Shown in pieces: positions 16,874 to 25,522 of a DNA stretch of 64,000 bases. Both the position numbers and the translations under genes were made by a program. The number at the start of each line of letters is the position of its first letter. Position 1 is the first letter of the stretch. The notes below the pieces were generated by a model, which worked only from the letters and a program-made list of their open reading frames with translations, did no database searches and had not been told where the DNA came from. Source of the DNA: JAYEHK01 sp034659475 (GTDB lineage: Bacteria > Bacillota > Syntrophomonadia > Syntrophomonadales > Syntrophomonadaceae); contig JAYEHK010000177.1 of the NCBI GenBank assembly GCA_034659475.1, positions 1 to 64,000 on the forward strand. Direction: 5' to 3'.

Positions 16874-18277
16874 TTATGCTGACTTTTCCTCTTCTTTTAA
16901 TGCATCCTCTAATTCAGACGCCCACAGATGACCGAAGTCAACATCGCCTTTGAAGAAGTTTCCGCCATAAGCAATCAAGCAGGCCAGAATTCCAACGCCG
17001 AATGCATAGGCTGCACCCTTTGCCAGAAGAACACCACCAATAACACCTGCAATCCCCAGATCTCTAAAGCTTCTGGATTCCATAGCACCGATACGTACGC
17101 TAACAAATCCCTGTACGATCATGGTCAGTGCCAGTGCAACTGGTAGAATCGGTTTGGTCAGTGTTACGATCGGCATTAACCAGTAACCGGTAAAGGTTCC
17201 CCAACGGAAGGATGCGGCCCCACCAAACAGTGAATCCATACTTTCGCGGCCCTTTTTGTATCTTTCACAGGTAACAACCTGCATGGCTGCCCACAAAGGC
17301 CCACACATTGTGATGTCCGGTCCAATAATAGACATAATCAAGTTTCTGATACCAAAGATTAAGTGAGCACGGTCCGCACTGTAATCAATGTGTTCGTCAG
17401 GTCTTGTAACGTCAGCATCTTTAACCAGTGCCTGTGACTGAACAACGTCACCAAACAGAACAATATAAACGGCTACGATAGTTGGGATGGACATGATAAA
17501 CATCTTCGCTGATGGCCATCCAATTGCACCCCAAGGTACCCACTCTGTCCACAAGGTTCCAAACGCAGGCTGCGTAATGGACCATTCAATCGTCGGCCAT
17601 GCAGTTTCACCAATGATTGGAGCTACAATGATCGCTGCAACGATACAGGGAAGAATTCCAAGATTTGCAATAGAAGCCCAAATGCCGCCTTTTGCAGCCA
17701 GTTTGGCAAAATGGTTAGAAAACAGAAGATAAAATGCAATACCAATACAAATGGTTGTGGTAATCGGGAATGCATCAAATTTTCCACCAGTTTTGAAGAT
17801 CATATAAATAGCAGAGAAACCTGCACCCATGATAATTCCAGATTTTATGGCATTCGGAATAATTCCAATCAGTTTTCCTGCCAGTCCTGTGGTACCCAGG
17901 AATATGGCAAAGATGCCAAGTCCCATTTCAAATGCTATCAGAGCCTGCATTCTGGTTGCCCCTTCGGGGAAGGTCAAACAGTAGGCTACCAGCAATGGAA
18001 TCGCCGGGGTGATCCACCCAGGAATAACCGGATCTCCCAGTAAGGTATGCCAAGTATACAGGAAACCATTCAGTACAACGATAGCGATGGCAACTTCAAA
18101 TGGCATGCCTAGACATTCTTGAAGAATTGGAATAGCTCCCAAACACACCGCACACATGATTAATCCCTGGATATAGTCAGCCCATTCAAACCTGTAATGA
18201 ACACCCGGGAGTCTTACTTTAAAAGGACCAGCTGGAATATAGCGATTCTCTTCGCCATAGTTTCTAAATTCGCGCAT
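16874..18277 (-). CDS. Multi-pass permease linked to 4-hydroxybutyrate metabolism (NCS2/SulP-like)
   Basis: 467 residues, about 12 predicted membrane segments, with a conserved N-terminal soluble lead (AGPFKVRLPGVHYRFEWADY). The overall pattern, GDPVIPGWITPAIPLLV and the late FGDVVQSQAL segment suggest the nucleobase-ascorbate/SulP fold, but I cannot place it in a named subfamily. It lies 50 nt after the CoA-transferase gene and ahead of a hairpin, so it is the last gene of the abf operon. Import of 4-hydroxybutyrate or a related short hydroxy acid is the natural guess from context; a purine or uracil permease is the alternative. Confidence 0.6.
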   Translation of the reverse strand: MREFRNYGEENRYIPAGPFKVRLPGVHYRFEWADYIQGLIMCAVCLGAIPILQECLGMPFEVAIAIVVLNGFLYTWHTLLGDPVIPGWITPAIPLLVAYCLTFPEGATRMQALIAFEMGLGIFAIFLGTTGLAGKLIGIIPNAIKSGIIMGAGFSAIYMIFKTGGKFDAFPITTTICIGIAFYLLFSNHFAKLAAKGGIWASIANLGILPCIVAAIIVAPIIGETAWPTIEWSITQPAFGTLWTEWVPWGAIGWPSAKMFIMSIPTIVAVYIVLFGDVVQSQALVKDADVTRPDEHIDYSADRAHLIFGIRNLIMSIIGPDITMCGPLWAAMQVVTCERYKKGRESMDSLFGGAASFRWGTFTGYWLMPIVTLTKPILPVALALTMIVQGFVSVRIGAMESRSFRDLGIAGVIGGVLLAKGAAYAFGVGILACLIAYGGNFFKGDVDFGHLWASELEDALKEEEKSA

Positions 18278-18327
18278 ACTTTAATCCCCTTCCTGAATTT
18301 ATCCTTAATAATGGATAATGAGGTCGT

Positions 18328-19626
18328 CTACTTAAAATACGTTGCTTTAATTTGTTGGCTAATCTCATCTCTAAAATCAGGATGTGCAATATTCACTAAG
18401 GCTTCCATTCTTTGTCTTACAGTTTTGCCTCGTAATGCTGCAATGCCATATTCGGTTACGACGTAATCAATATCGTTTCTCGATGTTGTTACGCTCGCTC
18501 CATGATCCAGTGTTGGAACGATTCTGGATACTTTGCCTTTTGCTGCCGTGGATGGTAATGCTATGATTGCTCTTCCACCCTTTGATCTGGCTGCGCCTCT
18601 GACAAAGTCTACCTGTCCGCCAACCCCACTAAATTGTACGGGTCCCAGCGTATCAGCAGCAACCTGCCCAAGTGCATCCACCTGCAGTGCAGAATTGATG
18701 GCAACCATTTTGTCATTACGCATAACCACATACGGATCATTAACGTAATCAACCGGATACATTTCAACCATCGGATTTTCATCGACCCACTTATAGAGTT
18801 TTTTGGTTCCCATCAAGAAGGTTACGATCATTTTCCCTGGGTGTAGTGTTTTCTTTTCACAGGTTACAACGCCTGCTTCAACCAGGTCCATGACCCCATC
18901 AGAGAACATCTCGGAATGGATTCCCAGATCATGTTTATTAGTTAGAAATTTTAACACCGCATCCGGGATGGCTCCAATTCCTAATTGCAGGGTAGCCCCA
19001 TCATCAATAAGTGTGGCGATATGACGCCCAATTTGTTCTTCAACTTCTCCTATGGCTGGCGGTTGCAATTCTGTGATTGGCAGCTCTGAAGGTACAAAAT
19101 AGTCTATTTCAGTAACCTTTATATAAGAATCTCCAGTCGTTCTTGGCATATTCGGATTCACCTCGGCCACTACAGTTTTTGCTGACTTAATGGCCTGTAA
19201 TGTGTAATCCACAGATACTCCAAGACTTACGAACCCATGCTGGTCAGGAGGAGTAACCGTGACCAGTGCTACATCTACCGGAAGTCGGTTTTCCCTGAAA
19301 AGAACCGGTATCTCTGAGAAAAAACAGGGGGTATAATCTGCTCTTTCTTCTGAAACCGCTTTTCGGGTTGGGCCTCCAATAAATAGTCCATTGTGACGAA
19401 AATGTCCTTCCATTTCAGGCTGTGCATACAATCCTTTTCCCATGGCTACCATGTGAACCACCTCTACATCCTTCAGTTCACTTGCTCTAGCAACCATAGC
19501 CTCGGGCAGCATTTTGGGTTCCCCACAGGCATGACCAAGAACCACCCGATCTCCAGATTTAATGCATTTAACAGCCTCCTGAGCTGATGTGATGCGATTG
19601 TTATAGTAATCTTGCCATTTTAACAA
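18328..19626 (-). CDS. abfT: 4-hydroxybutyrate CoA-transferase (acetyl-CoA hydrolase/transferase family)
   Basis: 432 residues, full length for the family. It moves CoA from acetyl-CoA or butyryl-CoA to 4-hydroxybutyrate. Family motifs include GDRVVLGHACGEP, LQLGIGAIPDAV, the catalytic Glu in LGIHSEMFSDG (about residue 237), FSGVGGQVDFVRGA and VVTEYGIAALRGKT. The TTG start at 19626 has GGAGG 6 nt upstream, inside the end of the 102-residue gene, whose last 7 nt it overlaps. Placement beside abfD supports 4-hydroxybutyrate as acceptor; a butyryl-CoA:acetate transferase would look very similar. Confidence 0.85.
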   Translation of the reverse strand: MLKWQDYYNNRITSAQEAVKCIKSGDRVVLGHACGEPKMLPEAMVARASELKDVEVVHMVAMGKGLYAQPEMEGHFRHNGLFIGGPTRKAVSEERADYTPCFFSEIPVLFRENRLPVDVALVTVTPPDQHGFVSLGVSVDYTLQAIKSAKTVVAEVNPNMPRTTGDSYIKVTEIDYFVPSELPITELQPPAIGEVEEQIGRHIATLIDDGATLQLGIGAIPDAVLKFLTNKHDLGIHSEMFSDGVMDLVEAGVVTCEKKTLHPGKMIVTFLMGTKKLYKWVDENPMVEMYPVDYVNDPYVVMRNDKMVAINSALQVDALGQVAADTLGPVQFSGVGGQVDFVRGAARSKGGRAIIALPSTAAKGKVSRIVPTLDHGASVTTSRNDIDYVVTEYGIAALRGKTVRQRMEALVNIAHPDFRDEISQQIKATYFK

Positions 19627-19928
19627 CTTCTTCCTCCTCCTTTCTTCAATATTTGTTGACTTATCTCACTAGTTAGTTGGTCGGGCGGGATCTGGACATA
19701 ATCGACCAGATCCCCTCCTAAAACAACCAGCTCCCTGGCTTGATCCTTAACTTCATCTAGATTGACACAGCACACCGAGCATCCACCTACTATAAATCCA
19801 ACATCAGCATTTTCCTTAACAATTTCAACATCTATGCTTTGTTTTAGTTTGACAATTACTTCATCCACAACTTTTTTGCGATTAATGCTCGGATTGCAGC
19901 CGCCACAATACTTGATTAGTAATTTCAT
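19620..19928 (-). CDS. Small CGGC-motif protein of the 4-hydroxybutyrate operon
   Basis: 102 residues with no membrane segment. It begins MKLLIKYCGGCNPSINRKKV and has a second cysteine cluster, VGGCSVCCVNL, near residues 47-55; one more Cys is next to the C-terminus. The CGGCNP and GGC-x-x-C motifs suggest a thiol/disulfide, metal or Fe-S function, but no activity is known to me. Small proteins of this look occur beside CoA-transferase or hydroxyacid genes in Clostridia. Its end overlaps the abfT start by 7 nt and supplies the abfT SD, so the two are translationally coupled. SD AGGAG about 11 nt before the ATG. Confidence 0.7.
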   Translation of the reverse strand: MKLLIKYCGGCNPSINRKKVVDEVIVKLKQSIDVEIVKENADVGFIVGGCSVCCVNLDEVKDQARELVVLGGDLVDYVQIPPDQLTSEISQQILKKGGGRSC

Positions 19929-20129
19929 TTAAATATTAACTCCTGTTCATCAAAGATCAGGCCTATCATAATGGCTGGGTAACTTAAATGATCTGCTATG
20001 ATTTGTTCTAATACAAATACTGCCAAACCTACAAATACAAAATAACTATTATTAGTGCGAAAATTAGTTCGTTTATTATTCCTATAAATTGCTACACCCC
20101 AGCCAGATGAACAAACAATTGGTTAAAAT

Positions 20130-21602
20130 TTACTTCCAGTCTACGTCAGTGTTTTCTTTAATACCGCAGAGTTTTTCAGCCAGTTCTTTGCGATGTTGCA
20201 GATCTACCAAACGGGTAATCATGATTCTCTGTGCCTGCGGAGAACCTGCACCATGCATTGATTCTGTCAGATATCCAACAGCAGCTGCACCCTGGGTCAG
20301 GTTTTCAATCAGACGGCACATTCTTTGACGGTATTCTACCGGCATCTCTTGATTGGTGGTTGAATATTTCTTAACCAGCGGTCCAATTTTAGGATGGTTG
20401 AAATCTTTTTCAGAAGGCATGGTTACAAAATAACCACCGGCAATATCCTGAGCCAGTCTGGCAATTTCATATGGGAAACGAGTAACATTCTGTTTGCAGA
20501 TGTTTGCCAGTAACAGATCAATCAGGTAGTTTCCTGCAGCTGTCTTTCTTCCTTCTGCGGAACAGGCAATACCACATGCATATAAGGTTTCATTCAGATG
20601 ACACATTTCAACGATTTTGTCTTTGACGTGTGATGCTTTGGATGCTCCCTGATAATCAGCAATTGCTTTGGTAGCACCAATCAGACAGTCGCCAACACCG
20701 ACTTTACATCCGCCATAGCTCTGACGATGATATCCAGCAAAACGTTCTACCAGCATGGTGGAAAAATCAGTTTCGCCATTCATGAATATTCTTTCATTTG
20801 GTACGAAAACATCATTAAATATGGTCATGACTTCCTGTCCGCCAAAGTGGATGTTACCCATATCTACGTTTCCGCCTTCGAGTTTGCGGGTATCACTAGC
20901 CTGTCTGCCATATACATAGATCATGCCAGGTGCATCTAAAGGCACTGCACAACATACAGCCCAATCTTTCTCATCTTCTTTAAGAGAGTTATTAGGCATA
21001 ACCAGGATTTCATGAGAGTTTATCATACCAGTCTGATGCAGTTTGCATCCGCGAACAACAATTCCATCTTCTCTTCTCTCTACAACATGCAGATATGAAT
21101 CGGGATCAGGTTGTTGTCCTGGTGATTTGGAACGATCTCCACGTGCATCGGTCATGCAACCGTCAACAGCCAGATCATTCTCCTGTACATTTTCCAACCA
21201 TTTGCTGAAACGTTGATGATAATCAGTACCATGCTTTTCATCAATTTCGTACGTAGTGTTAAACACAGCATTAAAAGCATCCATACCAACACATCTTTGG
21301 AAACAGCAACCAGTTTTTTGTCCCAGAAGTCTGAGCATTTTTACTTTCTTCATCAGTTCTTCAGTACTCTGATGCAGATGGGTAAAACGGTTAACTTTGT
21401 TACCGGTCAAGCTGGAAGTCGCCGTCATAAGATCTTCGTATTCGGGCTCCTGAGCTAGTTTATAGGTCATTGCGAAAGCATTGATAGAAGGTCTGATAAT
21501 TGGATTGTCTACATAGTTCTCAACCTTTTCTCCGAACATGTAGAGTTCAATGTTCATGTTTCTTAGATCATCAAGATACTGTTGTGGTGTTTTTAGTGTC
21601 AT
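20130..21602 (-). CDS. abfD: 4-hydroxybutyryl-CoA dehydratase / vinylacetyl-CoA delta-isomerase
   Basis: 490 residues. A [4Fe-4S]- and FAD-containing enzyme that dehydrates 4-hydroxybutyryl-CoA to crotonyl-CoA by a ketyl-radical route. The cluster ligands known from Clostridium aminobutyricum can be placed: Cys100 and Cys104 in CCFQRCVGMDAF, His292 and Cys299 in GYHRQSYGGCKVGVGD. The acyl-CoA-dehydrogenase-like body is intact through LTESMHGAGSPQAQRIMI. AGGAGGT 8 nt before the ATG. First gene of the operon abfD-CGGC protein-abfT-permease; a 200-bp gap follows it. A sigma-54 promoter lies about 130 bp upstream. Confidence 0.95.
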   Translation of the reverse strand: MTLKTPQQYLDDLRNMNIELYMFGEKVENYVDNPIIRPSINAFAMTYKLAQEPEYEDLMTATSSLTGNKVNRFTHLHQSTEELMKKVKMLRLLGQKTGCCFQRCVGMDAFNAVFNTTYEIDEKHGTDYHQRFSKWLENVQENDLAVDGCMTDARGDRSKSPGQQPDPDSYLHVVERREDGIVVRGCKLHQTGMINSHEILVMPNNSLKEDEKDWAVCCAVPLDAPGMIYVYGRQASDTRKLEGGNVDMGNIHFGGQEVMTIFNDVFVPNERIFMNGETDFSTMLVERFAGYHRQSYGGCKVGVGDCLIGATKAIADYQGASKASHVKDKIVEMCHLNETLYACGIACSAEGRKTAAGNYLIDLLLANICKQNVTRFPYEIARLAQDIAGGYFVTMPSEKDFNHPKIGPLVKKYSTTNQEMPVEYRQRMCRLIENLTQGAAAVGYLTESMHGAGSPQAQRIMITRLVDLQHRKELAEKLCGIKENTDVDWK

Positions 21603-21732
21603 CTTTACTACCTCCTAGTTTTTTTGACTACTTTTTTCAACTGCGATATAAATCCTTCACTTCAAAGAACGAGTATTTTATCCGCCTCCTCGTGATTTGA
21701 TCTGCAGTTTATCGGATTCTGTCGTACTATAT

Positions 21733-21748
21733 TGCAAAGTATGTGCCA
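21733..21748 (-). promoter_or_regulatory. Sigma-54 (-24/-12) promoter of abfD
   Basis: On the minus strand TGGCAC-ATACT-TTGCA, with the invariant GG and GC exactly 10 nt apart, a perfect match to TGGCAC-N5-TTGCW. The predicted transcript start is about 118 nt upstream of the abfD ATG. The only sigma-54 activator seen nearby is the next gene upstream. Confidence 0.9.
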
Positions 21749-21995
21749 ATCAATAAAACTTTTTAAATAATTAATTTATTTATTTTCTACCCATCCTTTT
21801 AAAGCGTCAAAATATCGGGGTTACAGGCCAAAAACAAAATCCGATCACCCTCCCTATATTTCCCAATACACAGATGGCTATTTTCGACTACTTTTGCATT
21901 CTGATTACTTTTTATATCACTTTTCTAACGTTTTACCGAATTTCCACAAGCTTCGTTCCACTGTTTTTGACATTTATCAGCATTTTATCACAATC

Positions 21996-22030
21996 GATTC
22001 AACATTGTATCTGCGATCAACATTTGTATC
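21996..22030. promoter_or_regulatory. Tandem enhancer-binding sites (putative UAS) for abfD
   Basis: GATTCAACATTGTATC at 21996-22011 and GATCAACATTTGTATC at 22015-22030. The first fits the palindrome GATnCAA-N2-TTGnATC; the second keeps one perfect half-site. They start 248 bp upstream of the -24 element, a normal enhancer distance, and overlap the stop codon of the activator gene. A third copy lies at 24232. Confidence 0.65.
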
Positions 22031-24113
22031 ACTCACCTTTTAAACAGATACCATATCTGGCTGCTTTGCGGACAACAGTTGGTTGACTTACACCGAGTGC
22101 TTCCGCCATCTTACGGGTGCTCCCCATAGCATCCAGGGTTTTTTGAATCATCGTTTTTTCAAGCTTTTCTACTGCCTCTTTTAAACCCAATTGCGAATCA
22201 AAACAAAGTTCTGTACTTTCTTCGCTGGTTCCAGGTCCTAAAAGCAAATCACACTCCCCAATAATCCTATTCTGGGTGGTAACAACTGCTCTTTCTATTA
22301 CGTTTTCCAGTTCACGAACGTTTCCCGGCCAATTGTACTCCAACAAATGTTTTAAGGCGTTTTCATTCAACACCTTATTAAAACCATACTTTTTATTGAA
22401 GTGTTCCAAAAAATGATTGATAAAAGCTGTAATCTCTTCTTTTCTTTCTCTAAGAGGCGGTACAGTAACAGGAACAACGTTAAGCCTGTAGAATAAATCC
22501 TTTCTAAACTGCTTCTGGATTACCATATCCCATAAGTCTCTGTTGGTGGCAGCAATTAACCGCACATCTACTTTGATCGGTTTGGTTCCGCCAACTCTAT
22601 TTAGCTCACGTTCCTGGATTACCCGAAGAAGTTTAACCTGAAGATACATAGGCAGTTCTCCGATCTCATCCAAGAACAACGTCCCACCATCAGCTACCTC
22701 AAACAGCCCTATCTTGCCGTCTTTTTTAGCCCCTGTAAATGCTCCAGCTTCATAACCAAATAATTCTGATTCCAGTAAATTTTCCGGTATTGCTCCACAG
22801 TTAATGCGAATGAAAGGCTTATCTTTACGCAAACTGTTATTGTAAAGTATTTCAGCGATAACTTCCTTTCCTACCCCTGATTCACCCTGGATCAGTACAG
22901 TTGAATCTACCTGTCCCAGTCTTAAGATTAAGTCCAGCAGATCCCGTGATTTTTGAGATTTCATTACATATCGTTCACAGCCCTGAACCTTTAGTTGCCG
23001 TAGTTGGTCCTTATAATGAAGACTTAACCGTTGCACCTCTTCAATCTCCTGTTTTAATGCATTTAACTCGGTAATATCTCGAACATTTGTAACCACTCGG
23101 AACAGCTCCCCCTCCTCATCAAAAATGGGGTTTCCTGTTGCCAAGAGCGTTTTCCCATTTTTTATCTCCTGGGTAACTGTAACCGGTTCTCGACGTTCAA
23201 TGACTAGTAACGTAGCTGATCGATCAATGATACCTTTGTCAACCATTTCCTGCATGGTTTTGCCAATAATTTCCGGAGCTTTAACCCCCGTAATTCGGCT
23301 ATACGCTTCATTAATCATTAGGGTTTTACCAGTTCCATCAGTCACGTAAATCCCATCAAACGAAGATCCAATAATTGCATCGACTTCTTCTTTTAACTCA
23401 CGGGTTGTATGCAATTCATTAGAAATACTTTCGAGTTCTGAAATATCTTGAAGCACGGCTATTGCACCAAAAATCTTGCCATCGACAATAACAGGACTAC
23501 GATTTGAAACAAGTGTCTTGTTTTTATAGATAAAGCGTTGACTTGCCTGACTATGCCCTGATTTGAGAATGTCCATTAATTTACCTTGTGGTAAAACATC
23601 AGTAAAAAGGCACCCCATCACGTCCTCCTTTTTCATTTCAAAAAGGCGTTCAGCGGGGCTGTTAAAAATCTTAATAAAACCATCGGCATCTATACTGATA
23701 ATCGCGTTATGTGCCGAGTCTATAACCGCCTTTAGCTCCTGATTAACATCATTTAGCATTTGAAATAGGGCGCCCGAAACATCTGATTTGGTTAGCATTC
23801 CAACCATTTTTCCTTGATTTAGAACCGGCAATCGACCATAGCTCAATTTTTCAAGATCAGCAATCGGACAATCCATTGCAATAGTTCTCACATTCTTTTC
23901 CATGAACTCCGACACAGAAGCATTTAAAACCTTTTGATTAGCTATCGCCCGATATAGATGTGTTTTACCTAACAACCCAACCAATTTGCCCTCATCGTCA
24001 ACGACGGGAGCCCCATCAATATGTTGATTAAGAAATAATTCTGAAGCATAGCATAGACTATCCGTTGTTCTTAGCAGGTGAATTTCGTTGGTCATAATTT
24101 CAGCAACTTTCAT
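22029..24113 (-). CDS. Sigma-54-dependent enhancer-binding protein with CBS pair and PAS domains
   Basis: 694 residues. Residues 1-115 form a CBS pair ([20 protein letters not shown]); two PAS domains follow at about 120-225 and 245-360; the AAA+ sigma-54 interaction domain spans about 385-620 with Walker A GESGVGKE, the sigma-54 contact motif GAFTGA, Walker [13 protein letters not shown] and [11 protein letters not shown]; a Fis-type helix-turn-helix ends the protein ([20 protein letters not shown]). CBS pairs often bind adenosyl ligands and PAS domains bind small molecules or flavin/heme, so the signal may be energy state plus a metabolite. It lies directly upstream of abfD on the same strand, with SD GAGGAGGGG. 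Likely activator of both sigma-54 promoters here. Confidence 0.9.
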   Translation of the reverse strand: MKVAEIMTNEIHLLRTTDSLCYASELFLNQHIDGAPVVDDEGKLVGLLGKTHLYRAIANQKVLNASVSEFMEKNVRTIAMDCPIADLEKLSYGRLPVLNQGKMVGMLTKSDVSGALFQMLNDVNQELKAVIDSAHNAIISIDADGFIKIFNSPAERLFEMKKEDVMGCLFTDVLPQGKLMDILKSGHSQASQRFIYKNKTLVSNRSPVIVDGKIFGAIAVLQDISELESISNELHTTRELKEEVDAIIGSSFDGIYVTDGTGKTLMINEAYSRITGVKAPEIIGKTMQEMVDKGIIDRSATLLVIERREPVTVTQEIKNGKTLLATGNPIFDEEGELFRVVTNVRDITELNALKQEIEEVQRLSLHYKDQLRQLKVQGCERYVMKSQKSRDLLDLILRLGQVDSTVLIQGESGVGKEVIAEILYNNSLRKDKPFIRINCGAIPENLLESELFGYEAGAFTGAKKDGKIGLFEVADGGTLFLDEIGELPMYLQVKLLRVIQERELNRVGGTKPIKVDVRLIAATNRDLWDMVIQKQFRKDLFYRLNVVPVTVPPLRERKEEITAFINHFLEHFNKKYGFNKVLNENALKHLLEYNWPGNVRELENVIERAVVTTQNRIIGECDLLLGPGTSEESTELCFDSQLGLKEAVEKLEKTMIQKTLDAMGSTRKMAEALGVSQPTVVRKAARYGICLKGE

Positions 24114-24231
24114 GTTTCCCCTCCTCTCGTAAATTGGAATGCATGAAATTGTGGCAAATTCGATTAATTCATTGAAATGTAAGTTATAATATATACGAAA
24201 TGATTGTTGCGAAATGTTATCTGTAATATTT

Positions 24232-24247
24232 GATGCAATCTTGTATC
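24232..24247. promoter_or_regulatory. Third enhancer-type palindrome, between divergent transcripts
   Basis: GATGCAATCTTGTATC fits GATnCAA-N2-TTGnATC perfectly. It starts 248 bp upstream of the plus-strand sigma-54 promoter at 24480 and sits at the expected +1 of the activator gene's own sigma-A promoter, so it could both activate one gene and repress the other. Confidence 0.6.
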
Positions 24248-24253
24248 GCCAAT

Positions 24254-24281
24254 ATTATATCATATTCGACTTTTTTGCAAA
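24254..24281 (-). promoter_or_regulatory. Putative sigma-A promoter of the activator gene
   Basis: TTTGCA, 16 nt, TATAAT on the minus strand, about 140 nt upstream of the ATG at 24113. The remainder of the 420-bp gap to 24537 holds no convincing gene. Confidence 0.5.
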
Positions 24282-24479
24282 TGATTTTTTTGTAATTTAT
24301 GTAATGTTTGTTGTGTATACTTTCAAGTATCACTTACATTTGAGATCTTCAGTCATAAGAATAGGGTTCAAGCACACCACATGTCGATTAAGGTCGTGTT
24401 ATCATTGCCTAAGAAAATCAACAACAATATTCCAAAGGACAACATTAATCAAGCAACATTTCATAAAACCTTCGATCAG

Positions 24480-24495
24480 TGGCATGATAATTGCA
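24480..24495 (+). promoter_or_regulatory. Second sigma-54 promoter, for the 24537 membrane protein
   Basis: TGGCAT-GATAA-TTGCA, GG and GC 10 nt apart, one mismatch to consensus. It lies 42 nt before the start codon, divergent from the activator gene. Confidence 0.8.
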
Positions 24496-24536
24496 TATTA
24501 ATTTTTATAAAAAATGATGGTAAGGGGGCTTAATAA

Positions 24537-25154
24537 ATGAACGATTTTTGGGAGGAACTCAACGAGGCTGCAGGAGAAGATACTTTAATCACCAAAGGTG
24601 GTTTGACAATTAATTTTTCTCGAAAAGAGTTAAAAGAGCATTTCGGTATCCTTTTGGACAAACGTCCACTTGAATGTATGATAGGCGAAACTGCACAGTG
24701 GCTTCTTATTCCCAGTTTATTCGCTATTTACTCATTTCCTGTAATCCTGTTTATTAGCAATAACCTATTTTATACGATAATGGCTTCTCTTGGTCTAATG
24801 ATGTCTACCTCTCTTTTTAATCAAAGCTCTTATAACTATGCCATAAACAAATACCTGATAAAACCGGCTGTTAGTCCGATTCCCAAAGCGCTAATTAATC
24901 TCGTATTTGCTATTTTATTATACAGAGACGGACACAATGTCTGGTTTTTGATGAGTCCATTCCTGTGGTGGATCCTAAACGATAGAATTCCGTTGATCTA
25001 TCTTTTATCTGAATTGATTCTTTTAAAAGCTAAAGGATGGATGTACAATCTTGCTGATCCAGATGGCGTTCTTAGACAGGTGGGAATATACTGGGCAAAA
25101 AAATATGAGTTAGACATTACAAAGTCTGGTAAAGTTCAAGGAATCAAGAAATGA
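24537..25154 (+). CDS. Membrane protein of unknown function under sigma-54 control
   Basis: 205 residues. The N-terminal 55 residues are soluble and acidic (MNDFWEELNEAAGEDTLI). Four to five hydrophobic segments follow (about 58-80, 82-98, 120-135, 138-165) and a soluble tail from 165 ends in lysines. I do not recognise a family. It is divergent from the CBS-PAS activator and preceded by its own -24/-12 promoter, so it is probably part of the same response as the abf operon. GGGGG about 10 nt before the ATG serves as SD. Confidence 0.65.
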   Translation: MNDFWEELNEAAGEDTLITKGGLTINFSRKELKEHFGILLDKRPLECMIGETAQWLLIPSLFAIYSFPVILFISNNLFYTIMASLGLMMSTSLFNQSSYNYAINKYLIKPAVSPIPKALINLVFAILLYRDGHNVWFLMSPFLWWILNDRIPLIYLLSELILLKAKGWMYNLADPDGVLRQVGIYWAKKYELDITKSGKVQGIKK

Positions 25155-25155
25155 T

Positions 25156-25471
25156 TAGTACGAAAATTAGTTGGACAGTTGGTTAGTTGGACAGTTGGAA
25201 CGTTGAAGTAGGTTAGTATGAAAATAATATCTCTGGGGATGAAAGCTTAAGGTTAGCGCAGGGGGGTAAAGGCGAAAGAGAAAGATTAAAATTAGCACTT
25301 TTTTCCCAGACACCCAGAGCATCACTTATTCAGCTCATACGCAAGACATAAGATCGGACCCAAGCGTTCTTAAGCCTTCATCCCCTGGTCCCACATTACA
25401 CCTAACCTTCGTACCTATTTTCGCCGATTGTTGTGTCCTGCGGACATGGAGGGTTAATTAGAAAATAGGGT
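25156..25471. repeat. Mosaic of dispersed intergenic repeat modules, copy 1
   Basis: This non-coding 370-bp gap holds modules seen elsewhere in the window. 25156-25228 carries GTTGGACAGTTGG and GGAACGTTGAAGT units, the inverse of 53638-53700. 25412-25453, read on the minus strand, carries CCGCAGGACACAACA followed by GAAAATA, also at 26029, 26111, 53465 and 61373. It ends with TTAATTAGAAAAT, the inverse of ATTTTCTAATTAA at 53721 and 61540. No reading frame of note. Confidence 0.65.
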
Positions 25472-25486
25472 GTGAATCAATTGCAC

Positions 25487-25520
25487 AAAAAAAAGAAGGG
25501 CTTTGCCCTTCTTTTTTTTA
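25487..25520 (-). terminator. Terminator of the riboflavin operon
   Basis: Symmetric hairpin AAAAAGAAGGGC-TTT-GCCCTTCTTTTT just past the ribH stop codon; T-run on both strands. Confidence 0.9.
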
Positions 25521-25522
25521 GA

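Noticed and set aside
20053..20072. Another copy of the GCGAAAATTAGTT boundary word in the abfD-CGGC gap
   Set aside because: Only about 15 nt match and no other module is beside it, so it is not counted as a repeat island.
20088..20106. Possible extra sigma-54 promoter between abfD and the CGGC-protein gene (TGGCTG-GGGTG-TAGCA)
   Set aside because: GG and GC spacing is right, but four of the conserved positions differ, including the T of TTGC; kept only as a weak possibility.
24214..24501. 95-residue plus-strand open frame between the activator and the 24537 gene
   Set aside because: AT-rich low-complexity protein with no SD; the region is explained by promoters and the palindrome, and the frame runs over the sigma-54 promoter.
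25156..25228. GTTGG-rich tandem units that look a little like a CRISPR array
   Set aside because: Units are short, unevenly spaced and partly degenerate, with no unique spacers of constant length and no cas genes.
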